Shown here: one piece after another, positions 44,810 through 53,295 of the stretch
Layout: each line of letters begins with the position of its first letter
Numbering within the stretch: position 1 is the stretch's first letter
From: Deltaproteobacteria bacterium
GTDB taxonomy: Bacteria > Myxococcota > Kuafuiibacteriia > Kuafuiibacteriales > Kuafuiibacteriaceae
Reading direction: 5' to 3'
Length of the DNA: 64,000 nucleotides
NCBI GenBank assembly: GCA_020632995.1
Contig: JACKEN010000001.1
Span: 2,178,461 to 2,242,460 of the forward strand
Program-made: the position numbers and the translations under genes
Notes under the pieces: model-generated
Databases searched by the model: none
What the model was told of the DNA's origin: nothing
What the model saw: the letters and a program-made list of their open reading frames with translations, nothing else

Positions 44810-45775
44810 CTAGCTCGCCAACATCACGACCACCACGATCAACCCCCCGACCACCAGCCCCCCCACCACCCCCATCACCACCCAGCGCAGGTTGGACTGC
44901 CGCACCGCCGGCTCCATGAGGAGCTGGGTCTCGATGTCGAGCGGGGTGGGCTGGCGGGGTGGGGTCCAGGCAGGGGCGGCGGGGCGCGAGGGCTCCAAGC
45001 TGAGCAAGGTGGCCTGCGCATCGGCCTCGACCCCTCGGGCCGCCTCCAGGGCGTCCGGGGTGCGGAGGATGGTGTCCGCGAAGCCGTCCTCCTCGCCCTC
45101 GGCCAGCTCCGCCTCGAGGTCGTCGCGACTCCGGATGAAGGTGTCGCTCATCGGGTCGACCGCGGTGCCCTGAGGCGGCGTCAAGTAGAGTTGACGGGCC
45201 CCGAGCACCGCGTCGCGGGCCTCGGCGAGGCGGGCGCCGGTGAGGGTGGAGTCGAGCTCGAGGTTCTCGAGCGCCGCCCGCACCGCCTCCACCGAGCCGG
45301 GGCGGCGAGCGGGATCCGACGCGCTCATCGCCTGGATCAGGGCGTCGAGGGCCTCGGGGACGTCCTGGAGGCTGTCGCCCGCGAGCGAGGGCAGCGGCCC
45401 CGGGTGGGGGAGGCGCCCGGTGATCATGTGGTGGGCCAGCACCCCGAACGCGTGCACGTCGCCCACCGGGCTCGGGTGCCCCTCGGGCGGCGCGTACGCG
45501 GGCGGGCCGGGCGGGCCGTCGACCACCGCCACCGTGAGCGCGTCGCCCACCTGCGCGAAGCACACCGTGTCGGGCCCGACCGCGCCGTGGGCCTGCCCGG
45601 CCGCGTGCCGCCCGGCCACCAGGGCGAGGGCGCGGCCGAGGATCCGCACCACCTGCGAGAGGGCGACCGGCCCGCGCATCAGGGTCTCGGCCACCGACAT
45701 CAGGGCCTGCCCCCCGTCCGCGGGGCAGGCGACGCTGCCCAGGGGCAGCTCGGCGTGGCATCGGGCGCAGCGCAC
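44810..45775 (-). CDS. Zn-ribbon protein with degenerate Ser/Thr kinase-like domain and C-terminal membrane helix
   Basis: A 321-residue protein that begins with a zinc-ribbon (RCARCHAELPLGSVACPADG, residues 2-21). Residues about 40-165 follow the C-lobe of a protein kinase but with catalytic motifs lost: HGAVGPDTVCF replaces HRDLKPEN, VVDGPPGP replaces the DFG region, AYAPPEGHP replaces the APE motif, and VGDVHAFGVLAHHMITGRLP is the well-kept subdomain IX. No N-lobe with catalytic Lys is seen. A C-terminal hydrophobic helix (WVVMGVVGGLVVGGLIVVVV) anchors it. It is probably a pseudokinase scaffold. The GTG start at 45775 is chosen at the zinc ribbon. Confidence 0.65.
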   Translation of the reverse strand: MRCARCHAELPLGSVACPADGGQALMSVAETLMRGPVALSQVVRILGRALALVAGRHAAGQAHGAVGPDTVCFAQVGDALTVAVVDGPPGPPAYAPPEGHPSPVGDVHAFGVLAHHMITGRLPHPGPLPSLAGDSLQDVPEALDALIQAMSASDPARRPGSVEAVRAALENLELDSTLTGARLAEARDAVLGARQLYLTPPQGTAVDPMSDTFIRSRDDLEAELAEGEEDGFADTILRTPDALEAARGVEADAQATLLSLEPSRPAAPAWTPPRQPTPLDIETQLLMEPAVRQSNLRWVVMGVVGGLVVGGLIVVVVMLAS

Positions 45776-45899
45776 CTCGGGCGGACCATAGCCTCCGCGC
45801 CCCTCAGGGGGAACCGAGAAGGTGCGCGGGGAACTCCGAGGTGAGACGCCTGCCCGCTCCGCGGTTGACTCCGCCCCCGAGGTCCGGTGCCCTGGGGCG

Positions 45900-46862
45900 G
45901 TGACCGCCCTGACCGAGACCATGGATGGCCTCAGCCAGCTGATCCTCGACCTCGACCCCGCGCGCACCACCTGGGCCCGGATCCGGGATCGAGCCAAGGC
46001 GCCCACGGAGGAGCTGGCCCGGAAGCTCGAGCGGGTGAAGAAGGACGTGGCGGCCCGCTTCGAGGGCCCCGACCTCACCCGGGCCAACGAGGCCCTGGCC
46101 CGCGCGTCGGCCCTGGTGGCCGAGCTGCAGGTCGCGTTGACCGAGCACGTCGACGGGGCCCGCTGGCGCAGCCTCTACGCCCGGCTCGCCCAGAGCTACG
46201 AGGAGATAAGGGCCCTCCTCGCCGCCGTCCCCACCACCGTGCCGGAGCGCCCGGTGGCCCGGATCAGCCGCACCAACCTCTCGCGGAGCTTCTTCCACGC
46301 GGCCATGGGGCTGGGCGCGGCGCTCCTGTACCACTTCGTCCTCAGCCGCACCCAGGCCATCGCGATCATGGCCACGGTGGTGACGGTCTTCTCCGGGCTC
46401 GAGCTCGGCCGGCGCCGCTGGACGGCGCTGAACGACTTCCTGATGCGGCTGCCCTTCATCAAGGTGATCGCCCGGCCCCACGAGTACTTCCGGGTCAACT
46501 CCGCCACCTACTTCGCGTTCGGCCTGCTGATCGCCGCCCTCGCCTTCCCCCAGGCCGCGGTCGAGCTCGGCTGCGTGATCCTGGCCGTGGCCGACCCCCT
46601 CGCCTCTACCCTGGGGCGCCGCTTCGGCCGCACCAAGCTCTACCGCGACAAGTCGCTCGTCGGCACCGGCGCCTTCATCGGCGCAGGCGCGCTCGCGGGC
46701 GCAGTCTACCTTGCGTTGGTCTTCCCCGGGCTGGAGGGCGCCGGGTTCGCGGTGCTCCTCGCGGTGGGCGCCGCCGCCGCCGCGGAGCTGTTCACCTCCC
46801 GCCTGGACGACAACCTCACCATCCCCCTCGCGGCGGCGCTCGCCGCGTCGTTCGCGCTATAG
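45900..46862 (+). CDS. Dolichol kinase/phytol kinase-like CTP-dependent membrane lipid kinase
   Basis: A 320-residue protein with a charged, partly coiled N-terminal region (about 1-115) and then a membrane domain of about seven helices. The family signature is clear: VADPLASTLGRRFGRTKLYRDKSLVGTG, split here as ADPLASTLGRRFG, then KLYRDKSLVGTGAF. Members (SEC59, VTE5, related bacterial proteins) use CTP to phosphorylate polyprenol or phytol. The substrate here is unknown; phosphorylation of an undecaprenol-type lipid would fit the surface-glycan genes. The start is GTG 45900 or ATG 45921. Its end overlaps the convergent GNAT gene by 6 bp. Confidence 0.75.
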   Translation: MTALTETMDGLSQLILDLDPARTTWARIRDRAKAPTEELARKLERVKKDVAARFEGPDLTRANEALARASALVAELQVALTEHVDGARWRSLYARLAQSYEEIRALLAAVPTTVPERPVARISRTNLSRSFFHAAMGLGAALLYHFVLSRTQAIAIMATVVTVFSGLELGRRRWTALNDFLMRLPFIKVIARPHEYFRVNSATYFAFGLLIAALAFPQAAVELGCVILAVADPLASTLGRRFGRTKLYRDKSLVGTGAFIGAGALAGAVYLALVFPGLEGAGFAVLLAVGAAAAAELFTSRLDDNLTIPLAAALAASFAL

Positions 46863-47669
46863 CCCGCCCGACTTGACCCACACCCCGCGGGTGAAGGCGG
46901 TGACCATCCCCTCCCGCTGGTGGTTCCGGAGCGAGGGGCTGCCCCAGTAGGCGCCCCCCACCACGAGGTCGCAGCCCGCCGCCGCCGCCGCGGCCCGCCG
47001 CCAGCGGAGCAAGGCGCCCTGCACGCCCCTGCCGCGGTGCGCGGGCAGGGTGGCGGAGGAGCTCAACAGGGCCCCTTCGCCCTGCACGTCCAGGATCGCC
47101 GCCCCGACCGGCGCGCCCTCGACCTCGCACACGAAGAAGCGCCAGCCGGGCACGTGGCGCCAGGTCTCGAGGTTGGCCCGGGCCTCGTCCCCCGCCCCGC
47201 CCTCGTGGCCGGTCGCGAGGTAGGTCTCGAGGTAGGCGTCGAAGTCCCCCTCGACGATGCGCATCCCCTCCGGGATCGCAGGCGGGCCTGCATCCTCGGG
47301 GCCCAGGGTCGCTACGAGGGCGGCGTGGAACTCCACCATCCTGAAGCCGTGGGCGGCCAGCGCCGCCCCCAGGGGCTCGGTGAGGCGCCCCGGCACCACC
47401 TCGAACGCGGGCGAGACCCCGTGGGCCGCGTAGTGCTCGAGGATCGCCGGCAGGTCCTCGATGGTCTCGGGCCCCACCCCCAGGACCGAGTTGTAGAAGC
47501 GGGACTCGATCTTCGCCGCCATGCACGCCACCGCGCGCCCGAAGCGGCGGACCTCGACCCCGGCCGGGTTCCCGGGGCGCCCCGCGTACGCCATCAGGCG
47601 CGCGATCAGGTTCTCGTTCTCGAGCTCCACCACCCTGCTCACCAGGGCGTCGGTGACCACCACCCTCAC
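46857..47669 (-). CDS. GNAT-family N-acetyltransferase-like protein
   Basis: A 270-residue protein with a C-terminal GNAT fold: VGAAILDVQGEGALLSSSAT, then LPAHRGRGVQGALLRWR, which is the acetyl-CoA-binding motif A (RGRG). The N-terminal half is probably a degenerate second GNAT or a substrate domain. The GTG start (47669) overlaps the TGA of the 14-haem cytochrome gene by 4 bp, so it is the last gene of the redox operon. Its substrate is unknown; a role in modifying or maturing the conduit is possible but only inferred from position. Confidence 0.8.
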   Translation of the reverse strand: MRVVVTDALVSRVVELENENLIARLMAYAGRPGNPAGVEVRRFGRAVACMAAKIESRFYNSVLGVGPETIEDLPAILEHYAAHGVSPAFEVVPGRLTEPLGAALAAHGFRMVEFHAALVATLGPEDAGPPAIPEGMRIVEGDFDAYLETYLATGHEGGAGDEARANLETWRHVPGWRFFVCEVEGAPVGAAILDVQGEGALLSSSATLPAHRGRGVQGALLRWRRAAAAAAGCDLVVGGAYWGSPSLRNHQREGMVTAFTRGVWVKSGGL

Positions 47670-49489
47670 TGCCGGGTCACGTCGTGGCAGCGGGCGCAGT
47701 CCACCTGGGGCACGTGGCAGGTGAGGCAGCGGCGGGTGGAGATCCGCGCCCGCCGCCCGTGCGCCACCTGGAACACCCCGCGCGGGAAGTGATCGCGGGG
47801 CGGCTGGGCGTGGCAGTCGGCGCAGCGGTCCTTCAGGTGGCAGGTGGCGCAGCGATCCGGGTCGCGCACCGCGGAGCGACCGTGGGGCAGCTCGCGCCAC
47901 CGGACGGTGTGGTCCTGGGGCCGGATCTGGGTGTGGCAGGCGTTGCACTCCCGCCCCGCGCCCCCCGCCAGCTCGGTGTGGCAGGCCGCGCAGACCCCGT
48001 CGTCCGCGCGGGCCTGCTCGGCGTGGCGGCGCCGGAAGGTGCGGGAGTGGGAGAGCGGCTTGTCGATCACCGCGCCGAAGACCGGCGCCACCTCGGCCCG
48101 CGTCGCCAGGTGGCAGGTGCGGCAGCGATCGAGGCTCCTCGAGACCCCCGCAAGCTCCCTTGCCATACCCCGGTGGCAGGCCATGCAGTCCGCCATGCGC
48201 TGGGGCTCGATCACCTCGAGGTCATCGGCGGTGCGCGCCTCGGCGTGGCAGCGATCGCAGGCCGCGCCCCCCGCCTCGCCGCCCAGCTGGGCCACGTGCT
48301 CGTCGTGCCCGAAGACGAGGTCGGTGCCCCGCACCGACGCCCGGTAGTGCTCGGCCAGGAGGGCCTGGGCCATCATGCGCCGGTCCATGCGCTCCGACTC
48401 CCCGTGGCAGCCCGAGCACTCCGCCACCACCGTGGGGTGGGCCTCCTTCGGGTTGTGGCAGCGCGCGCACTCCGCGTGCCCGGGGGTGCCCCGACGCCCG
48501 GTGCCCTCCTCGACCTTGTGGCAGTCCGCGCAGGCCAGCTCGTAGCCGTCCTTCCTCACCTTGCGCTCGGCCGACAGGTGCAGGTCGTGGCTGAAGTCGA
48601 GGGTCAGGGCCTGGGCGCGCAGCGCGGTGCCCTCCTCGACCCGGGCGTGGCAGCGCCCGCAGAGCGCGCCCGGCACCGGGAGATAGCTCATGGGCTTCCT
48701 CGGGTCGGCGGCGTGACAAAGCGCGCACTGGAAGCTGTCTTGCAGCACCGCCTGGTGGATGGGGTGCAGGAACCCGTCGTAGCGGGCGGTGGCCGCCACC
48801 TTCACCACCCGCTGCAGGTCAGCCTGCACGGTGGAGGTCGGGGCGTGGGGGATGGCGTCGGGCACCGTGGCCGGGTCCACCACCGGGGGCGGCGGCGCCA
48901 TGCCGGTGGGCGGCGGGGGCGCACGGGTGGGCGGCGGGGGCGCGGTCGCCACCGCGCCGCCGAGCGGCAACAGCTCGAAGAACAGCGGCACGTAGACCGT
49001 GCTCCCCCGCGGCAGGGTCTTGGCCGCGTTGTAGGTCCGGATCTCCTCGAGGGGCGGCAGGCCGAAGAGCGCCTTCACCTCCTCCTCGGGCCGGGTGCCG
49101 AGCTTCAGGGTGAGCTCCGCCGGCACCTCCAGCACCATCCCGGTGTCCGGCTCGGTGCCGGCCGGCAGGCCGTTCCGGGCCCGGATGAGGGCCGCGCCGC
49201 CGGGCGCGCGGGTGAAGCGGGCGGCGATGTTCTCGACCGTCTGCCCGAGCCGCACCTCGTGCCGAATGGTGGCGGGGAAGCGCACGAAGCGCCCGGCGGT
49301 GCACTTGTCGGCGTCCGGCTGCCCGTTGAAGGCGGCCACCACCGGCCCCAGGCGCGGGTCGCCGAGGCGCTCCCCCGCGAGGTCGGCGAAGGTCTGGCCC
49401 TGGCAGCGCTGCACCACCTGCGCCCCCGCGGCGGCCGGGAGGAGCAAGCTGGCCTGCAGCGCGAGCACGACCCAGGCGCGGCGGCTCAA
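47666..49489 (-). CDS. LysM-like domain fused to a 14-haem cytochrome c
   Basis: A 607-residue secreted protein (signal peptide ending PAAAGAQ). Residues about 74-122 look like a LysM peptidoglycan-binding domain (IRHEVRLGQTVENIAARF; MVLEVP); a related module may precede it. A Pro-rich linker (about 183-205) leads to a haem region from about 255 to the end with 14 CxxCH motifs: CALCH, CGRCH, CADCH, CARCH, CSGCH, CDRCH, CMACH, CRTCH, CAACH, CNACH, CATCH, CADCH, CLTCH, CARCH. It is likely a periplasmic electron wire tethered to the cell wall. The TTG start (49489) overlaps the TGA of the outer-membrane barrel gene (TTGA). Confidence 0.85.
   Translation of the reverse strand: MSRRAWVVLALQASLLLPAAAGAQVVQRCQGQTFADLAGERLGDPRLGPVVAAFNGQPDADKCTAGRFVRFPATIRHEVRLGQTVENIAARFTRAPGGAALIRARNGLPAGTEPDTGMVLEVPAELTLKLGTRPEEEVKALFGLPPLEEIRTYNAAKTLPRGSTVYVPLFFELLPLGGAVATAPPPPTRAPPPPTGMAPPPPVVDPATVPDAIPHAPTSTVQADLQRVVKVAATARYDGFLHPIHQAVLQDSFQCALCHAADPRKPMSYLPVPGALCGRCHARVEEGTALRAQALTLDFSHDLHLSAERKVRKDGYELACADCHKVEEGTGRRGTPGHAECARCHNPKEAHPTVVAECSGCHGESERMDRRMMAQALLAEHYRASVRGTDLVFGHDEHVAQLGGEAGGAACDRCHAEARTADDLEVIEPQRMADCMACHRGMARELAGVSRSLDRCRTCHLATRAEVAPVFGAVIDKPLSHSRTFRRRHAEQARADDGVCAACHTELAGGAGRECNACHTQIRPQDHTVRWRELPHGRSAVRDPDRCATCHLKDRCADCHAQPPRDHFPRGVFQVAHGRRARISTRRCLTCHVPQVDCARCHDVTRQ
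48150..48163. repeat. Perfect copy of the GCAAG-N4-CTTGC dyad
   Basis: GCAAG-CTCC-CTTGC in the haem-encoding part of the 14-haem cytochrome gene. Confidence 0.8.
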
Positions 49490-51054
49490 AGGGCACCCCC
49501 CACCCAGATCTCGAGGTCGTGGATCAGCTGCACCCCGTCCGCGCTGAAGCCGGGCTGGGTGCCCGCCCCGTAGCGCACCGCGGTGCGGAAGGTCGGGCCC
49601 GCCTTGAGGGTGGCCATGAGCCCGCCGTAGTAGGACTGCTGGTTCTCGGCCTCGACCAGCGGCCCGCGGGTGTTCCACAGGGTCGCCTCGAGCTCCGGTC
49701 GGAGCGCGAGGGCCCAGCCCTCGGAGAGCAGGAACGGCACCTCCCCGTACACCCGGAGCGCCCCGAAGAGGCGCTCGCCGTCACCGCTCACCACGAAGAT
49801 CTGCGCCGCGTCGCCCGGGTCCTCGGTGGCCAGCCGCACCTCGAGCGCCACGCGGTCGCCGCCCGCGGTCGCCAGCTCCGGCCCCACCCAGCCCTCGATG
49901 GTGCGGGGCTGCAGGCTCCTCAGCGCGCTGTCACCGAGCGGCACCCGCGCGTAGCCGCCCGCGCGCACCCCGAACGCGGTGGTGAGCCAGTGCTCGAAGC
50001 CCACCTCGGCGAAGACGTGGGGCTGCCGCGGGCCGAGGAAGAGCCGGTCGAGCCGCGCCTGATCCAGGCTGCTCCGGAGCGCGGCGTCCACGTCGGCCTG
50101 CACGAAGCCCTTGCCGCCGCGGCCGTAGACCCGGGGGTCGGTGCCGACCTGCACCTCGCTCAGCACGTAGATCCCGGTGCGCCCCGAGGGGCTCGAGTAG
50201 TCGCCGTCCAGCCGCACCACCACCGCGACCGGGGCGCCGGTGTCCTCGAGGCCGACCAGCGCGGCGTCCGTGTCCACCGCGTCCCGCCCGCCGAACACCG
50301 CCTGCGAGGCGAGCACCAGCCCCAGCTCCGGCGCCGGGTCCCAGGTCACCTTCAGGCCCGCCTCCTGGACGTCCTCGAAGCGGTGCGAGAGCCGCACGGT
50401 GAACGCGTCGAAGCGCGCCACCGCGAACACCCCGGAGACGAGCTGCGCCCCGACGTCGGTGCGATCGTCGGCGAAGGTGCCGTCGAGGGCGGCGCGGCGG
50501 CCGCCGTAGGCCCCCACCGAGAGGAGCGCGTTGATGTCCACCTGGAGCTGCGCCCCGTCGTACGACAAGAGCCGCGCGCGATCGTCGAAGTCCGCAAGTC
50601 GGCCTGCACGCACCGAGAGGAAGTGGCGGCCGGTGTCGTCGTTGAGGACGTACTGCACGTGCGCCCCGAACACCCGCAGGTTCTGCTGGGCCGCGAACTC
50701 GTCGTAGGGGCTCAGGATCGGGTCGCCGTCCACCGCGTTGGGCACCCGCCCCACCACCCCGAGCCCGACGTAGGCGCCGAACCCGCCCGAGGGGGCGCTC
50801 GCGTAGCGGCCGTTCATATGGAAGCGGAGCTCGCTCCGACCCGAGGGGCCCTGGACCGCGTCGTCCGCGTAGGCCACCGCCCGGTGGCGGAAGCCCAGCT
50901 GACCGCTGAGGAAGAGGTACTCGGCGAGGCTCCGCCGCAGGTCCTGACGGGTCTCGAGGTTCTGGGCGTCGGCGGCTCCGGAGAGGCCCAAGACGAGCCC
51001 CGCGCAGAGCCACGCGGCAGCTCGAGAGCGCCCACCTGTGACCCGGCCCACCAC
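49486..51054 (-). CDS. Outer-membrane beta-barrel protein paired with the multihaem cytochrome
   Basis: The 522-residue protein has a signal peptide (LVLGLSGAADAQ) and a long series of amphipathic strands (FLSGQLGFRHRAVAYA; GFGAYVGLGVVGRVPN; FAEVGFEHWLTTAFGVRAGG; YGGLMATLKAGPTFRTAVRY). It ends IWVGGAL. No family name is certain, but its size and its 4-bp coupling to a 14-haem cytochrome fit the porin of a porin-cytochrome complex, in which the barrel lets haem proteins pass electrons across the outer membrane. It is shorter than MtrB (about 700 residues). The start is GTG 51054 or 51051. The gap to the upstream lipoprotein gene is 33 bp. Confidence 0.72.
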   Translation of the reverse strand: MVGRVTGGRSRAAAWLCAGLVLGLSGAADAQNLETRQDLRRSLAEYLFLSGQLGFRHRAVAYADDAVQGPSGRSELRFHMNGRYASAPSGGFGAYVGLGVVGRVPNAVDGDPILSPYDEFAAQQNLRVFGAHVQYVLNDDTGRHFLSVRAGRLADFDDRARLLSYDGAQLQVDINALLSVGAYGGRRAALDGTFADDRTDVGAQLVSGVFAVARFDAFTVRLSHRFEDVQEAGLKVTWDPAPELGLVLASQAVFGGRDAVDTDAALVGLEDTGAPVAVVVRLDGDYSSPSGRTGIYVLSEVQVGTDPRVYGRGGKGFVQADVDAALRSSLDQARLDRLFLGPRQPHVFAEVGFEHWLTTAFGVRAGGYARVPLGDSALRSLQPRTIEGWVGPELATAGGDRVALEVRLATEDPGDAAQIFVVSGDGERLFGALRVYGEVPFLLSEGWALALRPELEATLWNTRGPLVEAENQQSYYGGLMATLKAGPTFRTAVRYGAGTQPGFSADGVQLIHDLEIWVGGAL

Positions 51055-51087
51055 CGCCGAGGTGGAGGTAACACCGTTCCGGCGCGC

Positions 51088-52458
51088 CTACAATCCCGGG
51101 CGAAGCTCGGCCGCGAACGGGGTCCGGCCGAAGACGTCCTCGAGCCCGACCACCACCACCGACGCGCCCGCGCCCGCGCCCGCGTCGAGCGCGGCGGCGT
51201 AGGTCGCCTCGGTGTTGATCCCGAGGAGCGCGGGATCATCGCAGAACCCGCGGCCCGGGTGATACTGCTCCACCACCGCGCGCCCGGCCACCGCCATGCC
51301 GCCCGCGAACGGGGCGAGCGCCCGCACCGTGCTCGCGGCCAGGGTGGGGAGCGCGGCCACCCGGAACACGCTGCCTTCGAGCACCATGACGGCGCCGAGC
51401 TCGGTGCCCAGGTAGGTACCGCCACCAGGCATCACCGCGACCGTGGTCAGCTCGTCGCGCCCGGACTGGAAGTTCGGATCGAGCTCGGTCGGGATGAGGG
51501 TAGGCACCCCGTCCACCACCCGGAACACCTCACGCGCGTCGGGCGCGATGGCCCACAGCACGTCGCCGTCGGCCGCCAGGGCCCCTCGCGCCCCGGGCGC
51601 GAGCTGGAGCACCGGGGCGAACGCACCGAGCGCCAACCGCGACAGCGCACCATCCCCCGACAGCGCATACACATCGCGGCCCGCCACTCGGACCAGGGCC
51701 CGCGGCCACGCGTCCTCCGACGCCGCGGGGGCTGCGGCCAGGACCTCCATGGACGGCCCAAGCGCCAACACCTGCGCGTCCCCGCCCGGCACGCCACCGC
51801 CGAGGAAGATCCACCCGCCCCCGCCGTCCACCGCGGTGAGCGGGACGAAGCCGGCTGGGAGTTCGACTACGGTGGAGGTCCTTGTGCCGAACCGGTCGAC
51901 CACCCGCACACGCCGCTCTGGACCCGACGCGAGCACCACCACGAAGCCCCCCGCGCCGTCATGGATCACCCCCACCGGCACCGCGTCGCCCACCCCGAGG
52001 TCGCGATCCGTACGGGTCACGGTGGCGCAGACCGCGGACGCGTCGGAGAGGCGCAGGTCGGCGAGGAGCGGCGGGAGGGTGGTGGCCTCCGACCACGCGA
52101 TCTCCTCCGGATCCTCGAGCGCCACGCGCCGCGCGCGCGTCGCGGCGGGCAGCGCGCGGCGCCCGTTGCGGTCCGACACCAGGAGCCCGGGCGGGATCTC
52201 CAGTCGGGCGAGGGGCCTCGAATAGAACAGGGCGGTCACCTCGAGCGCGCGACCGGATCGCCACCCCTCGATGCTCCGCAGGATGGGTTGCGCGTCGCGG
52301 TCCGCCGCGTCGAGCGCGTAGACCTCGTGCACCCCCGAACCCTCCACCGCGATCACCGCGGCCTCGTCACCCGCCTCGAAGGGCACCTGGAGCACCAGCG
52401 GCTCCGGGCTGCACCCGCACAGGGTCGCGAGGGCGAAGGCGGCGCGGACCCTGCTCAC
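51088..52458 (-). CDS. Propeller-like lipoprotein of the redox operon
   Basis: A 456-residue protein with a short signal and lipobox (LATLCGCSPEP). The mature part has several beta-propeller-like blade phrases (FVVVLASGPERRVRVVDRFG; DVYALSGDGALSRLAL; DVLWAIAPDAREVFRVVDG), but no haem-binding motif. Its GTG start (52458) overlaps the crotonase stop. As a lipid-anchored partner encoded just before the outer-membrane barrel, it could cap or dock the conduit at the cell surface, but that is inference. Confidence 0.68.
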   Translation of the reverse strand: MSRVRAAFALATLCGCSPEPLVLQVPFEAGDEAAVIAVEGSGVHEVYALDAADRDAQPILRSIEGWRSGRALEVTALFYSRPLARLEIPPGLLVSDRNGRRALPAATRARRVALEDPEEIAWSEATTLPPLLADLRLSDASAVCATVTRTDRDLGVGDAVPVGVIHDGAGGFVVVLASGPERRVRVVDRFGTRTSTVVELPAGFVPLTAVDGGGGWIFLGGGVPGGDAQVLALGPSMEVLAAAPAASEDAWPRALVRVAGRDVYALSGDGALSRLALGAFAPVLQLAPGARGALAADGDVLWAIAPDAREVFRVVDGVPTLIPTELDPNFQSGRDELTTVAVMPGGGTYLGTELGAVMVLEGSVFRVAALPTLAASTVRALAPFAGGMAVAGRAVVEQYHPGRGFCDDPALLGINTEATYAAALDAGAGAGASVVVVGLEDVFGRTPFAAELRPGL

Positions 52459-53252
52459 AGGTCCTCGGGCGCCTCCAGCTGCTGCTTGATGTAGCCGAGG
52501 GCGTCGGCGAAGGCGCTCCCCACGTCGGACTGGCGGAGCAGGATGGATTGCACCCAGCCCTCCAGCCGCAGGCTGGTCTCGCGGTCGAGCTCCCCGCTCC
52601 GGAGCACCATCGCCTTCGCCATCCCCACCCCGGCGGCGGGGAAGCGGGACAGGTGCTGGGCGAGGGCGTCGGCCGAGGCCATCGCCGCGGCCTCGTCCGC
52701 CGCGACCTCGGTGACCAGGTGATCGGCCCGGGCCCTGCGCGCGGTCACCAGGCGCCCGGTGAGGATCATCTCCCGCGCCCGCTGCGGGCCCACCGTGCGC
52801 ACGAGGCGCGTGGTGCCGCCGACGTCGGGGATGATGCCGAAGGCCACCTCGGGCAGCCCCATCACGCAGTCCTGGGTGGCGATGCGGAAGTCGCAGGCCA
52901 GCGCCAGCTCGAGCGCCATCCCGACGCAGTAGCGGGACAGCACCGCGATCACCGGGCGCTCCATCGCCTCCAGGCGATCCATCACCGCCTGCAGATCGCG
53001 GTGCAGGTGCCGGAAGGGGACCTCTTGGCTCTTCTGGAACACCTCCATCAACAGCGCGTGGTCGATGCCGGAGCTGAACACCCCGCCCGCGCCGCGCAGG
53101 ACAAGCACCTTGACCTCGACGTCGTCGCGCACCTGGTCCAGGGCCTCGGCCAGGGCGTCCATGAGCCCTTGATCCAGGGCGTTCTTGCGATCGGGGCGGT
53201 TCAGCACCACGTGGGCGACCGCGCCCCGGCGCTCGGTGAGCACGAGGGACAT
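52455..53252 (-). CDS. Enoyl-CoA hydratase/isomerase (crotonase) family protein
   Basis: A 265-residue crotonase: NRPDRKNALDQGLMDAL, oxyanion segment GAGGVFSSGIDH, VGMALELALACDFRIAT with the first Glu position, and GLPEVAFGIIPDVGGTTRL with the second Glu, all well kept. It should hydrate or isomerise an enoyl-CoA. It is the first gene of the minus-strand operon that continues with the lipoprotein, the barrel, the 14-haem cytochrome and the GNAT protein, an unexpected association that may just be co-transcription. The divergent NUDIX gene starts nearby. Confidence 0.88.
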   Translation of the reverse strand: MSLVLTERRGAVAHVVLNRPDRKNALDQGLMDALAEALDQVRDDVEVKVLVLRGAGGVFSSGIDHALLMEVFQKSQEVPFRHLHRDLQAVMDRLEAMERPVIAVLSRYCVGMALELALACDFRIATQDCVMGLPEVAFGIIPDVGGTTRLVRTVGPQRAREMILTGRLVTARRARADHLVTEVAADEAAAMASADALAQHLSRFPAAGVGMAKAMVLRSGELDRETSLRLEGWVQSILLRQSDVGSAFADALGYIKQQLEAPEDL

Positions 53253-53295
53253 GCGACGGAGCCTAGCCCTGGCCCGCCTCGGCCGCTACCTTGGC

